NCBI GenBank assembly: GCA_002428685.1
Contig: DIXL01000009.1
Location: 1 to 57,629, forward strand
From: Cloacimonetes bacterium UBA6081
GTDB lineage: Bacteria > Cloacimonadota > Cloacimonadia > Cloacimonadales > Cloacimonadaceae
Direction: 5' to 3'
Length of the DNA: 57,629 bases
Below the pieces are notes generated by a model that ran no database searches, had not been told where the DNA came from, and worked only from the letters and a program-made list of their open reading frames with translations. The translations under genes and the position numbers were made by a program. Below, piece after piece: positions 35,359-45,867 of this stretch (position 1 is its first letter; every line of letters begins with the position of its first letter).

Positions 35359-36402
35359 ATGAAACGCATAGTTTATTTGGCATTATTGGTAGGATTCTTA
35401 TTTATCCTTAATTCCTGTTTAACCGAACCTTCCTCTCCGCGACCAGAAAACTGGCTCTGCAGTATCAACGCCGATGGCACAGGATTCAGGAAGATAAAAA
35501 AAGTTGATGAAAGCTTTGGAACTACTGGTTTTGGGGATATATACATGACCAAGGACGATAAGATCATCTTCTATGGAGAAAAGCTGTGGATATCGGATAC
35601 GGACGTTATCAACCCAGTACAGATAACTCCCGATAACATAACGCTTACAGATCGACATTCAAGGCTCACTCAGTCATCTGAAGGGAGCAAGCTGTACTTT
35701 GCAGCTAATAAAAACATCTACCTGCTTACGTATCCTGATTACCAATTAACCAAGCTTACTAACGAAACTGTTCGCAATCTCAGGAACCCGATATTGTCTG
35801 ATCAGGGCAACTACCTAACATACTCCTCTCATGGATATGGAGAACCAACCAAAGATTCCGAATATATGTATTACATGGATTTGAATGCACTGGTACCTGT
35901 GTTAGTGCCTAAGCCAAACGAAGTATTAAGAGTTGCAAATGGTATCTATTTAGAGAATGAAGAATTTTTATACTTTGAAGGTTTGGGTCTAAGGAAATCA
36001 AGATTGGATGGTTCGGAGCATTCGGTTGTTGATGACAATGGAATGGGAGGTATACCAAATACTATGTTTGCTTTATCGGATGACAAACAGTTTGTTATAA
36101 GGTGGGCGGAATATAACACTAACTCATTTGCTCGCTGTTTTAACCTGAGTAATCTCTCACATTGCGAACTTCCACTGGAAATATTTCAATATGTATCCCC
36201 CTTGGGAAGATTAAGTAGAAATGCAAATAGATTCTTTTATGTTAGCCCCAATAACAATCTATGTGTTTATGATCTTGATACATCCACAAATCAAGTCCTA
36301 TTCGAGGATAATAGTGATATATCCATATATAGGTTTCTGATGCTATCTCCTGCCTGGGATGGCACCAAGGTATATTTCTATGCAGAGATTTCAGCAAAAT
36401 GA
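35359..36402 (+). CDS. lipoprotein with PD40/TolB-like beta-propeller repeats
   Basis: This 347-residue protein has a lipoprotein signal (LALLVGFLFILNSC, lipobox Cys at about 20). Repeats of the type CSINADGTGFRKIKK, QITPDN, YFAANKNIYLLTYPDYQLTKL, LSDQGNYLTYSSHG and SRNANRFFYVSPNNN follow. These recall the WD40-like PD40 repeats of TolB-type propellers. It is probably anchored to the outer membrane. The start follows gtaggag. The next gene begins 8 nt after its stop, so the two are co-transcribed. The partner is unknown. Confidence 0.75.
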   Translation: MKRIVYLALLVGFLFILNSCLTEPSSPRPENWLCSINADGTGFRKIKKVDESFGTTGFGDIYMTKDDKIIFYGEKLWISDTDVINPVQITPDNITLTDRHSRLTQSSEGSKLYFAANKNIYLLTYPDYQLTKLTNETVRNLRNPILSDQGNYLTYSSHGYGEPTKDSEYMYYMDLNALVPVLVPKPNEVLRVANGIYLENEEFLYFEGLGLRKSRLDGSEHSVVDDNGMGGIPNTMFALSDDKQFVIRWAEYNTNSFARCFNLSNLSHCELPLEIFQYVSPLGRLSRNANRFFYVSPNNNLCVYDLDTSTNQVLFEDNSDISIYRFLMLSPAWDGTKVYFYAEISAK

Positions 36403-36409
36403 GGATGAA

Positions 36410-38578
36410 ATGGAATATATTAAACGCCTAATAGAAATTATTCTGCTCTCTATTTGTATCTACTCACCAGTTACATTAGTGGCTGATGATGATCCCAATG
36501 CATATCATTGCGTGGTAGAAAGTGAATTTGCCAACACACCCATATTAACGGTTCCTTTGGCTGTTTGGGAATTTGCAGGCTGTAGTGCTATAAATGATTC
36601 CATATACGAATTCGACATAACAGCCGTACCTGATACCGTGTATAATATTACAACAATGGGGCTAATACCTAATGCTATGCCAGGTGATGGTTACAATGAT
36701 TATTTATCATTTTTTTTATTAATAGAATGGATAGAGAATAGAGATTGGTACGGCACCAAGCATGCACGAATTGTAATTCCTGAAGGTGAATATGACCTTT
36801 TTGATCAAATAGTAATGGGGAATAACATTAGCTTGAGAGGTGCAGGCTCGGATCAAACCATCCTACGCTTTGCAATAAAAGCAGATAGTACTAATATGAA
36901 TCAAGCTGCCTGTAGGAAGGATGCTATTCTCATTAGTGGATCGGATATATTACCTCAATATAGGATTTATAATGTTGGAATTGAGAATCTCAAGATTGTC
37001 AGAATTAGAGAAGGGCTAACCCCAGAGGAAGTAAAATATTTTGTTGGAGACCATCAGACAATTAACGGTATTCTGGGTTACTATGGAAATAACATCGCTA
37101 TTAGGTATGGGCAAAATTGCTGGGTGAAGGGAGTGGAAAGTGAGAACACATTCCGCAATCATGTTACCCTGGAGTTCTCGTACCACATTACAATATCAGG
37201 TGTTTACTTTCATCATGCCAACAACTATGGAGGAGGTGGATATGGATACGGAGTCGGGATATGGGATAGTAGCAATAACAAGGTTGAAAACTCCATTTTC
37301 GAACATCTAAGGCATGGTGTAACGATTATAGACAAGAGTTGGTTTAACGTCATAGCCTATAATTATTTCCGTGATCAACATTCTGTAGCTGAGTTACCTG
37401 TATCGACAATGATGTTACCATTTCCTGATGAAATCGAGCAAAAATGGAGCGATATTGCAGTTCATGGAGAATCACATAACACTTGGCAAAGTGAGGATAA
37501 TCCCTCTGTCCCTATTGATAGTTTACGAACTCCCTATTATAACCTAATTGAGGGTAATGAACTGGAGTATCTTTGTGTGGATGCAACACATCAACATAAT
37601 GGATCACATAACACTTTTTTACGAAATAGGGTTACTAATCAGATTCATGTTATGGGCTACGATGGTTTCCCTGCAGGATTTACGGAAACAATAATCGCTT
37701 GTGACGCTGTTATTGAAGCGGTTTGTTTTCTGTTTGGCTCACAGTTTGGGTGGGATGTCGGCTTTTACATTGCCTATGGGTTAACCAACGTTGCATTACA
37801 ATTTGTATGTAAAGATTGTGCATCCTTTAGAATGGCTGACCAATTTACATATTTGAATCCAGGCACCGATAATGATACTCATAAATTTCAGAACCAGCCC
37901 CGCCAGCTTTTTGTAAACAATTATGCCAGAGAGTATAATTGGTGGAGAAATCAGATACTTGATTTTCCGGTAAGGATGCATAGTGAAACAGACCAGTTTC
38001 AAATTAACACCTACAAGCGTTATCTAAATTTCTTTGGGAAAAAGAAGGGCAAGGTTCTCTCTGAATATACACCTGCATATGTAGATGGCAGTTATTATCA
38101 CGATCAGGAGATTGCTCCAGAGTATTGGCCAAATACCATGGCATGGCCATATTATACCTCTCAAGAAGGCAATCCCGCATCTTACCGCTGGCATAACAGC
38201 AATAAAAAAACGTTTGGCCCTGGCGATCCTGCGGGATTTTACAGCATCACAACCATTTCGAGTAACACCACTTTTGCAGAAGATCAAGATGTTGCTGCAG
38301 GAACCATATTAGTAATAAATCCTGGGGTTACGATAAAGTTTGAAACAGGTAAGAAGCTTACTATCAACGGGTCTTTGCGGGCTCTTGGCACAGAAGAACT
38401 TCCTATAGTTTTTACCTGTTCCGATTCCAGCCAAACATGGTATGGGATTACGGTTGCCGGGACCAATGAAGCTGCTTTACCGAATATTGAACTGAGTAAT
38501 TGTACAATCAGTAAGGTCTCTGCTGGGGCGTTAACCATGTATCAATATCAAAATGCCCTAATAGTATTCATTTTTTAA
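36410..38578 (+). CDS. secreted parallel beta-helix protein, C-terminally truncated
   Basis: This 722-residue protein has a signal peptide (RLIEIILLSICIYSPVTLVA, residues about 5-24) from the ATG at 36410. The body has pectate-lyase-like beta-helix features: ARIVIPEGEYDLFDQIVMG, ISLRGAGSDQTIL, SNNKVENSIFEHLRHGVTI and NLIEGNELEYLCVD. A late segment (TTFAEDQDVAAGTILVINPG) resembles the domain that opens the genes at 43683 and 46400. The protein then ends ALTMYQYQNALIVFIF without the FlgD-like C-terminal module of its relatives. The stop follows a run of six T, so a frameshift truncation is likely. Substrate and activity are unknown. Confidence 0.75.
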   Translation: MEYIKRLIEIILLSICIYSPVTLVADDDPNAYHCVVESEFANTPILTVPLAVWEFAGCSAINDSIYEFDITAVPDTVYNITTMGLIPNAMPGDGYNDYLSFFLLIEWIENRDWYGTKHARIVIPEGEYDLFDQIVMGNNISLRGAGSDQTILRFAIKADSTNMNQAACRKDAILISGSDILPQYRIYNVGIENLKIVRIREGLTPEEVKYFVGDHQTINGILGYYGNNIAIRYGQNCWVKGVESENTFRNHVTLEFSYHITISGVYFHHANNYGGGGYGYGVGIWDSSNNKVENSIFEHLRHGVTIIDKSWFNVIAYNYFRDQHSVAELPVSTMMLPFPDEIEQKWSDIAVHGESHNTWQSEDNPSVPIDSLRTPYYNLIEGNELEYLCVDATHQHNGSHNTFLRNRVTNQIHVMGYDGFPAGFTETIIACDAVIEAVCFLFGSQFGWDVGFYIAYGLTNVALQFVCKDCASFRMADQFTYLNPGTDNDTHKFQNQPRQLFVNNYAREYNWWRNQILDFPVRMHSETDQFQINTYKRYLNFFGKKKGKVLSEYTPAYVDGSYYHDQEIAPEYWPNTMAWPYYTSQEGNPASYRWHNSNKKTFGPGDPAGFYSITTISSNTTFAEDQDVAAGTILVINPGVTIKFETGKKLTINGSLRALGTEELPIVFTCSDSSQTWYGITVAGTNEAALPNIELSNCTISKVSAGALTMYQYQNALIVFIF

Positions 38579-38673
38579 TAATGAAGACTAATAATATGTG
38601 TAAAGTATAGATTATGTATGGTTAGGGATATACCAAAGTAATCCCTTAGTTTATTATGGAATATGGGAACTTT

Positions 38674-38689
38674 ATCTCGTCCCCGAGAT
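38674..38689. repeat. hairpin upstream of the 1637-aa gene
   Basis: ATCTCG (38674-38679), loop TCCC, CGAGAT (38684-38689) ends 21 nt before the ATG and just before agaggt. The 38579-38673 spacer contains nothing else recognisable. Confidence 0.45.
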
Positions 38690-38710
38690 TAGACAAAATT
38701 AGAGGTATTT

Positions 38711-41700
38711 ATGAAAAAGCAAGTTTTAGTATTACTTGGATTTCTACTTGGGCTATCTTTATTTGCACAATGTGGAGAACCCCCATTTCCCCCCGTAACA
38801 AATTTTCTAATCCCTGATAGGATTAGGAATACCATAGCGGTTGATCCTGATGTATCAGGAGAGGGAATTAGGTTTTACGCTACAACCTTTGGGTTGGAGA
38901 ATTTCGATGGAACTCAAAACCATATGGAAAAGGCACCATTGCCAAAACCGGCATCTTTAGTTAGATTTGGGATAGGAAACACAAAGCCCGATCCACCGTA
39001 CCCGCCCTGGACTTTTACGGAAATCATCATTAATACTATGGATGAACCTGTGTTCAATGAACCCGGATCTACTCCCATAAATTGCTATGCGGATAATGAA
39101 CGTAACGAATTGCAGGTGGAATATCCTGCACTCCTAACATTCACAGACAATTCTACAGGCAGAGAAGGATTAATGCGCTACCTCAGTGGAACTGGATGTT
39201 GGGCAAGCCCTGTTTTGTATAAAGACAATCTGGATAACAACCACTTAATAATCTTGAATAAAAGTGGTTGTCTGATGAGTGTTAAAGTTACAGATAGTGA
39301 GCTAACTATGGAGTGGAAGATTAATCTGCGAGATGCAGAACGCACTAACGATAATCATTCCTTTGCCTACGAGTTTATCGCTACTCCAGTTTTAGTTGAC
39401 GGCAAAATCTATGTAGCTGGAATAAAATTGATTCACGTAATCGACATTTCTACAGCTTTCCCAACTAAATCGGAATACACTCTTCCCAATATTTTAACAG
39501 ACGATTATCTGGACACTCCAGTTGTTTTTGATACACAACCGTCTCCCAACCGGTCGTTTTACATAATCAGTCACAAGGGCAAACCTTATCAATTGAAAGT
39601 GCACAATATTTATCAATTGAGTGTGCCACCTCTCGGTTTATCCGGGACTCAGCCATTTTTGGATTCAGATGGGCATGTATATTTTGCTACTTCCGGAACT
39701 AGTTCTCCCGTGCTTAGCTACATAGAACAGGAAGAGCGAAATCCCAATCTCTCCTCTGCTCCCCTTGTAAGCGTTGACATACCACTCATTTCGCTAACCG
39801 AACGAATACACTCATCTGTGCTTTCGGATTTTACTCGTAACCAATATCTTCTAACAAGCAATAACGTTCTAAGAATAAATGAACCCTACAATTTTAGCAC
39901 ATACTCACCAAATGTTGACCCCGTAAACTACATTAGTGCTAATCCAAATGACTGGTGTAGCACCACCTCTTTGAGCAGCTTCGGGAAGAGATTTCCCAGT
40001 AACAATGCGATATTGTCTTACCACAACAGCACTATTCAGACTATGCTGTTTACTTTTAATAATGGCAATAGCGACATGTATGGCACAGAAGTTGCAGAAT
40101 ATTATCCCAGCAATACTGCAGAATATGATATTTCCTTACGTAGTGTTGATTTGTCCTATGTTGGCTATAATCATAGCTATCAGGTGCCTTCGGTTCAAGT
40201 ATCTCTTCCTGTAGTTTGTCCAGATTTACAGAGCTGGGGTGGTATTGCGCCATATCATTCTTCGATTTCAGGATATCTAAATGCACTTTTTGGTGATGAA
40301 TGTGGTAGTATTACAACCTATAAAACCTATCTTCCTTCTGCATCAGTCAATTTTGATCCTGCTTTTGAAATAGGGGAAGATGTTATCCCTGAAATGGGTT
40401 ACGCCAAATACCTGAAAAACCTTAACAATGTCCCTACCCATGATGAAATTAACCTATTTAAGGTTTTTATTTATGGATTGGATATTACTGAAGAATCTTG
40501 TACTTTTCTAAATGCGCATGTAGCCGCAAATGTGGAAGATCACATTCCCGAGTCTACAATTGAGGCAGCAAGTGCTACATTCAATAAGATGCTTCCCAAT
40601 AAACGGTATCGAATAACATGGAAGGATAACAATAATGAAGTAGTATTCTGTGATAACATTGTTATCGACGACAATAGCAGTTTTGTGATCATAAATGCCG
40701 ACCCGGACATGGTGGTAGAAAACACCCCAAATGATCCTGATACTGAAACAACTTGGGTTTACCCTCAACCATTACACTTCAATAGCATTACTCTGTTAGA
40801 TAATGCCCATTGGAGAATAGGGAACAACTCAAATATTTCAGTATCCAGACTAATTCTAGGGTCAGGATCAAAAGTTACTATCGGAGACGGAGCAGTGCTA
40901 AATGTAATTGAAGCAGTATGTAGCAGCCCAAATAGTACAGCTGTTTTCAATGTCGATGGACAACACACCGGGAGACTAATTGTATCTTCAAATCTTGAGA
41001 ACACTAATGATAGTTCACTACTATTCAAGGGATATAACATGCAAACCCCAAGCTATGTTCTCAACACGGTGATAAATAAACCCAACGCAATTCTTGAGCT
41101 TGTATCTATGAATACCATCGTTACTTCTGATCTCATCTCCACATCCATCGGTTCTTTACAGAACAAGGGAAGAGTGGACGTTAACGATTGCGCTGAGGTT
41201 ACGAGGAGCTTTTTTGATGACTTGGTAGATAGTATTGGGCAGACGATTCGGGGAACACTGAAGATAAATAATGGAACAGGCTTTGGCAATTTAGTATGGA
41301 GGATTGCTGATGGCTCTATTAAGTCACATTTCTACATAGGGGACGCAGCCCTAACCCAACCCCAACGTGCTAAGCTCACCATAAAAGACGCTATATGCAC
41401 CTTCATAGGACATGGCACCGCAGCGCATACCTACAATGCTTTTGGTAATATTGTTGTTAAAGGCACTGCAGCATGCATTGTGAACGATTCTGCAACTTTG
41501 TGCTTCAAAACTGGCGCGAAACTTGATCTTGTGGGAAATCTTAATCCGGACCTTGACGGAGCTGAGGTAATTGCCAATTACACCTCAGGATTACCCGGTA
41601 TCATCCAATTTGAAGAAGGGGTTAGCATCTCAGGGATGAAACCAAACCCTGCTCCGAATAATCCCAGGCGATTTGGGGACAGAATAAGAACGGATGAGTA

Positions 41701-43624
41701 TGGGAGTATTGTAGGGTCAGATATTAACCTTCCACGAAAGCTTTCAAATATTCATATCTCATCAACACACCCGAATCAATTGAGGTGGGATGGGATATTA
41801 GTAAATACAGAATATGAGACCGATGAACACTTCATGCTTTATAATTCATCTGTAATTGGTATTGAAAAGATCTATGTGAAATATTCAAATGCTCCAGAAT
41901 ACTTCAATAACTCCTATGGTAATTGCACTTATGGAATCTATTTTGACGGAAGTAATAATTCGTATATCGAACAAACTGCTACTATTAGGCAATGTTCCTT
42001 TGCTTCCAACCATTGTGGGATATTTGTCCAAGACAATCAATTTAGCAATGGGACATTGTATCTTAAAGCTGAAATCAAAGATGAGTGTACCTTCGGGGGA
42101 GACACTAATGAAGAGCAGAATGAATATGGTATCAGCTTGATTAATTGTAAAGAAGCCATTGTTCAGGGATGCACTTTTAACAATAATATCTTCGGTATTT
42201 ACGCTCAGGATTCCAGTATTCTGGTTGGTGGAAAATTCGATGAAGAAACTTATATACCTGTTGGTTCTGCCATGGATCGAAACAACTTCTATTACAACGA
42301 CCATGCAGCCATCTGGATTGATCATACCAGTTCAAAATCACTGATTTATAATAATGTCTTTACGGAGCAGGATGAACCTAATGGTAGATACTCCGGAATG
42401 GGGATTTATGCCAATGATGCCGAACTTAACGTAATGAATAACCACATCACCAACTTGAGAGGGCATGGGTTCCTAGGGACAAAAACACATCGAACTCCAC
42501 CAAATCCACAGGCATACTATCATGGATTTTCGAACAATTGGTTCCAGAATAATGGTGGATGCGAGTTAATCGGTGATGGTGCATCATTAAGTTCCATAAA
42601 AATGCTAATAAACGATCCCAACAACAGGATCATTGACCAGCAAGGTTCAACCGTAAACGAACCATCGTCTTTGTTCGATTTTGAGAACTGGGATCATTAT
42701 CTGCTGGCAAATCTAACCCCGGAAGACATTGCGGAAGTATATAACAACACCTATAACCCCAATTGGGTTGCAGCTCCCGATAGGTTCTATCCGGATGTTT
42801 CTGCCTTCCTTTTTGTTCCTGAACCACCTGAACCCCCTACTTCTCCCCAATCTTTAATGAACATGGGTACGGATTACTTTTTCCAGGGTGAATTCAGCCT
42901 GGCACAAGATATTATGAAACAGATAGTGGATGCATTTCCAGATTCTATGATAACTGCTTCTACTATTAATTACTTATATTTGATCGAAAGGGCTACTGAG
43001 AATGATTATGCATCTTTGCGGGAATACCTTGATCTTAAGATACCTTTTGAAAACATGGCTCCTTATCTGGAAAAGGAAGCGGTAAAAACCCAATGCTACT
43101 TAAAAGAAGAGGATTATCTTTCTACTATTCAGCGTTTGCAGTTGGTTATTAATAACCCCATCTCAGTGGCAGACTCACTCTTTGCTTTGATAGATCAATC
43201 TTACTGCTTGTATAAATATGCTTCAGAAGGATCCAAAGCGTTACCTAATTGCAGTGCAACAACTACGAGTATTAAAAGTTACATGGATTTCTTAACCAAA
43301 CTGGGTAAACCACAACTCTCTCCTTTTCAGGAATTTACGCCTCCAAGCAGACTGCTTATCCAGAGTAACTATCCCAATCCCTTCAATCCCTCTACCACAA
43401 TCAATTATGCTGTTCCTTATGATGGACTTGTGAAGTTGGTGGTGTATAATCTTCGTGGACAGAAGGTAAAAGAACTGATCAGTGGAAAGCATCTTGCCGG
43501 TAATCACAAAATTATCTGGACAGGAACAGATGCATCCGGAAGATCGGTTTCATCTGGAATCTACTTTATCAGGATTGAACAAGGCGGAAAAAGCCATGTT
43601 CGTAAAATGATGCTGTTAAAATAA
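38711..43624 (+). CDS. giant secreted multidomain protein with FlgD-like C-terminal module
   Basis: This 1637-residue protein opens with a signal peptide (VLVLLGFLLGLSLFAQC). Residues about 30-480 look like a PQQ/beta-propeller-type region (VLYKDNLDNNHLIILNKSG, ATPVLVDGKIYVAG, FYIISHKGKPYQLKV). About 680-1350 is beta-solenoid (SSLIYNNVFTE-type turns, SLINCKEAIVQGCTFNNNIF). A short TPR-like helical part is at about 1380-1520 (MNMGTDYFFQGEFSLAQDIM). The last 90 residues are the sorting module (NYPNPFNPSTTINYAV, VVYNLRGQKVKEL, SSGIYFIRIEQGG). Likely exported across the outer membrane and surface-attached. The 3' end was duplicated (see 45868-46341). Confidence 0.8.
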   Translation: MKKQVLVLLGFLLGLSLFAQCGEPPFPPVTNFLIPDRIRNTIAVDPDVSGEGIRFYATTFGLENFDGTQNHMEKAPLPKPASLVRFGIGNTKPDPPYPPWTFTEIIINTMDEPVFNEPGSTPINCYADNERNELQVEYPALLTFTDNSTGREGLMRYLSGTGCWASPVLYKDNLDNNHLIILNKSGCLMSVKVTDSELTMEWKINLRDAERTNDNHSFAYEFIATPVLVDGKIYVAGIKLIHVIDISTAFPTKSEYTLPNILTDDYLDTPVVFDTQPSPNRSFYIISHKGKPYQLKVHNIYQLSVPPLGLSGTQPFLDSDGHVYFATSGTSSPVLSYIEQEERNPNLSSAPLVSVDIPLISLTERIHSSVLSDFTRNQYLLTSNNVLRINEPYNFSTYSPNVDPVNYISANPNDWCSTTSLSSFGKRFPSNNAILSYHNSTIQTMLFTFNNGNSDMYGTEVAEYYPSNTAEYDISLRSVDLSYVGYNHSYQVPSVQVSLPVVCPDLQSWGGIAPYHSSISGYLNALFGDECGSITTYKTYLPSASVNFDPAFEIGEDVIPEMGYAKYLKNLNNVPTHDEINLFKVFIYGLDITEESCTFLNAHVAANVEDHIPESTIEAASATFNKMLPNKRYRITWKDNNNEVVFCDNIVIDDNSSFVIINADPDMVVENTPNDPDTETTWVYPQPLHFNSITLLDNAHWRIGNNSNISVSRLILGSGSKVTIGDGAVLNVIEAVCSSPNSTAVFNVDGQHTGRLIVSSNLENTNDSSLLFKGYNMQTPSYVLNTVINKPNAILELVSMNTIVTSDLISTSIGSLQNKGRVDVNDCAEVTRSFFDDLVDSIGQTIRGTLKINNGTGFGNLVWRIADGSIKSHFYIGDAALTQPQRAKLTIKDAICTFIGHGTAAHTYNAFGNIVVKGTAACIVNDSATLCFKTGAKLDLVGNLNPDLDGAEVIANYTSGLPGIIQFEEGVSISGMKPNPAPNNPRRFGDRIRTDEYGSIVGSDINLPRKLSNIHISSTHPNQLRWDGILVNTEYETDEHFMLYNSSVIGIEKIYVKYSNAPEYFNNSYGNCTYGIYFDGSNNSYIEQTATIRQCSFASNHCGIFVQDNQFSNGTLYLKAEIKDECTFGGDTNEEQNEYGISLINCKEAIVQGCTFNNNIFGIYAQDSSILVGGKFDEETYIPVGSAMDRNNFYYNDHAAIWIDHTSSKSLIYNNVFTEQDEPNGRYSGMGIYANDAELNVMNNHITNLRGHGFLGTKTHRTPPNPQAYYHGFSNNWFQNNGGCELIGDGASLSSIKMLINDPNNRIIDQQGSTVNEPSSLFDFENWDHYLLANLTPEDIAEVYNNTYNPNWVAAPDRFYPDVSAFLFVPEPPEPPTSPQSLMNMGTDYFFQGEFSLAQDIMKQIVDAFPDSMITASTINYLYLIERATENDYASLREYLDLKIPFENMAPYLEKEAVKTQCYLKEEDYLSTIQRLQLVINNPISVADSLFALIDQSYCLYKYASEGSKALPNCSATTTSIKSYMDFLTKLGKPQLSPFQEFTPPSRLLIQSNYPNPFNPSTTINYAVPYDGLVKLVVYNLRGQKVKELISGKHLAGNHKIIWTGTDASGRSVSSGIYFIRIEQGGKSHVRKMMLLK

Positions 43625-43634
43625 CCTAAATGTG

Positions 43635-43661
43635 TTGGAGTCCCTGCACAAGGGACTCCAA
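43635..43661. repeat. perfect 11-bp hairpin between secreted-protein genes
   Basis: TTGGAGTCCCT, loop gcaca, AGGGACTCCAA lies 11 nt after the stop of the 1637-aa gene and 21 nt before the next ATG. It is followed by CCTTAAAG, only a weak T-tract. An identical copy is at 46352-46378. Confidence 0.7.
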
Positions 43662-43682
43662 CCTTAAAGTAAGGATAAGAAA

Positions 43683-45830
43683 ATGAAATACATCCTTTTA
43701 TCAACCCTATTTATAATGGCTATTGGCCTTAATGCTATGGACGTAGGGGGCACTATTTCCCAGGACATCACCTGGGATTTACGGAATAGCCCCTATCGGG
43801 TGGTGTCTTTCCTGTATATTGCCCCAGGTGTAACCCTTACTATAGAGCCGGGTGTACAAGTTCAGGTAGTCGGTGCTTCCATTGGGGTTGATTGGTATGA
43901 TTTTTTCTGGCATGGAACCATCAATAATCCCATAGAGCCAGTAGCTAAGATGATAGTCGTTCATGGTAAGATTGTGGCACGTGGCACCCAGACCAATCCT
44001 ATTATCTTCGATACCTGGCAAAGTGACCAATTGTTCCGCTGGGGAGGAATCCATTTTACCGAAAACACTCCTAAATCCGAATTTGAATACTGCCATATTA
44101 ACCGCTCGTTCTTGGGGATGATCGATTACACATATCCCTATAGTAGTGGGGCTTTGTGTGTGATGAATGGTAGAATTTATGTAAAATATTGCACTTTTGA
44201 AACCAATGCTAACGCCATCGCCTTGGGCAACCTTCAGGAAGATACAGTTATTTATGGCTGCAAATTCACTTCATATAATCTCAATGGATTTCACTTCAGC
44301 TCATATTTCATTCTTGCCGGGTCTGGTCTTGTAGACATCCCAAAGCTAACAATAGCTCGATGTGAGTTTTCCGGTACTGCATCAGATATTGGCGGGGAAG
44401 GAGTTAATCTTGAAGTGATGTTCAATAAATTCGTCAACTTTATTGATAGTGACGCAAAGAAGGAACTGTCTCGATTTGTAGGGTCACACAACATGTATGG
44501 GAATGAATCATATAATTCACAAACCAAGTTTTTTTGCATGTCATATTCTGAAGCGGATACAGTCTATTGTCGCAGGAACTATATCTATAAACCGAATTTG
44601 GGTGCGGGATATGCAAGTTTGCATTCGTCTGCCCCTGGTTACAGTGTCATATCAGATAATTATGGATATGGTCATGTTAGATTCTATAACACTAGTAGAA
44701 GTTCGCATATCTACAACAACATTCTGGAAACAACAGGCTACTATGCCAACGCCATAGAAATCTGGGGTGGAGCCCATACTGTGTTTAATCGTCCCAGGTT
44801 CTATAACAATTTGTTTCGGCATTTCCCACCCGTGGGATCTGACGGTGGCGCAGTAGCAAAATTCAATGAAGTGTCGCCTCTGTTATTCAATAATACTTTT
44901 ATAAATTATGATACAATCTTGCTTGGGTATGAGACAAGCCCAAACTTCTATAACAATATTCTGGATGGTCATAATAACACTTCATCTGCGTATTTTATAG
45001 ATGGTTACCCGCCCATCTTTATGAACAACTGTGTGGAAATACCTGTTCCCTCTCTATATGACGGAGGAGGAAATATAGTTGCTAACCCTCAATATGCCGA
45101 TTCTCTGGGTGGCGATTTCAGCTTGGCGCAAGGTTCACCCTGCATAGATGCGGGAGCTTACCTTCCCGACCTGCCTGATTATGATATCAGGTATCACAAA
45201 AGGATATCCAGCGGTTACCCTGGAGGCCCCCGAGCTGTGGATATGGGAGCTTATGAATACAATTCGGTATATATAGGTGGAATTAGTGGCTATGTTTTCG
45301 ATTCGCAAAGTCTGGAACCGGTGGATTGTGCCAAGATAGAGATATTGGGTAAATTACCGGAATTTAGCGATAGCCTGGGTTGTTTTCCCTATCCAAGCGG
45401 AGCGGGAACCTGGACTGTCCAGGTAAGCCGTTGGGACTATGAGGATTTAATCATCCCCAATGTCGTAGTGGTGGAGGGAGAGGACACCATTCTGAATATC
45501 CCCTTGCAGCGCAGTGATGTTGCCACGGATGATGAAAGCACTCCTCCTGTATCCAGCTCTCTTAGCCTATCCAACTTCCCCAATCCTTTCAATCCCACCT
45601 CTACCTTCAGTTTTATCCTTCCCCAAACCGGTGATACCAAGCTATGCATCTACAATATCAAGGGGCAAAGAGTAAAAACCCTGTGCAATGCCAAGCTGGA
45701 ACAAGGTCATCACAGCCTGGTTTGGAACTCCTGTGATGACAGGGGCAAACCATTAGCATCCGGTCTTTACTTTGCCAAGCTGGAACAAGGCACTCAGGTG
45801 AAAGTCCACAAGCTGATGCTGTTAAAGTAG
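43683..45830 (+). CDS. secreted beta-helix protein, paralogue A
   Basis: This 715-residue protein has a signal peptide (YILLSTLFIMAIGLNAMDVG). An opening beta-helix cap (VVSFLYIAPGVTLTIEPGVQ) and solenoid repeats such as EFEYCHINRSFL and RIYVKYCTFETNANAIALG follow to about residue 520. Then comes a carboxypeptidase-like Ig domain (GISGYVFDSQSLEPVDCAKI, about 527-600), a short linker, and the FlgD-like end (NFPNPFNPTSTFSFILPQTG, YNIKGQRVKTL, ASGLYFAKLEQG). It is near-identical to the protein at 46400-48550 in residues about 1-225 and 520-645, but differs between and after those blocks. The start follows aaggataaga. Confidence 0.82.
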   Translation: MKYILLSTLFIMAIGLNAMDVGGTISQDITWDLRNSPYRVVSFLYIAPGVTLTIEPGVQVQVVGASIGVDWYDFFWHGTINNPIEPVAKMIVVHGKIVARGTQTNPIIFDTWQSDQLFRWGGIHFTENTPKSEFEYCHINRSFLGMIDYTYPYSSGALCVMNGRIYVKYCTFETNANAIALGNLQEDTVIYGCKFTSYNLNGFHFSSYFILAGSGLVDIPKLTIARCEFSGTASDIGGEGVNLEVMFNKFVNFIDSDAKKELSRFVGSHNMYGNESYNSQTKFFCMSYSEADTVYCRRNYIYKPNLGAGYASLHSSAPGYSVISDNYGYGHVRFYNTSRSSHIYNNILETTGYYANAIEIWGGAHTVFNRPRFYNNLFRHFPPVGSDGGAVAKFNEVSPLLFNNTFINYDTILLGYETSPNFYNNILDGHNNTSSAYFIDGYPPIFMNNCVEIPVPSLYDGGGNIVANPQYADSLGGDFSLAQGSPCIDAGAYLPDLPDYDIRYHKRISSGYPGGPRAVDMGAYEYNSVYIGGISGYVFDSQSLEPVDCAKIEILGKLPEFSDSLGCFPYPSGAGTWTVQVSRWDYEDLIIPNVVVVEGEDTILNIPLQRSDVATDDESTPPVSSSLSLSNFPNPFNPTSTFSFILPQTGDTKLCIYNIKGQRVKTLCNAKLEQGHHSLVWNSCDDRGKPLASGLYFAKLEQGTQVKVHKLMLLK

Positions 45831-45867
45831 GATCAAGAACATTAACGATCTCTCGAAGGCAACCAAA

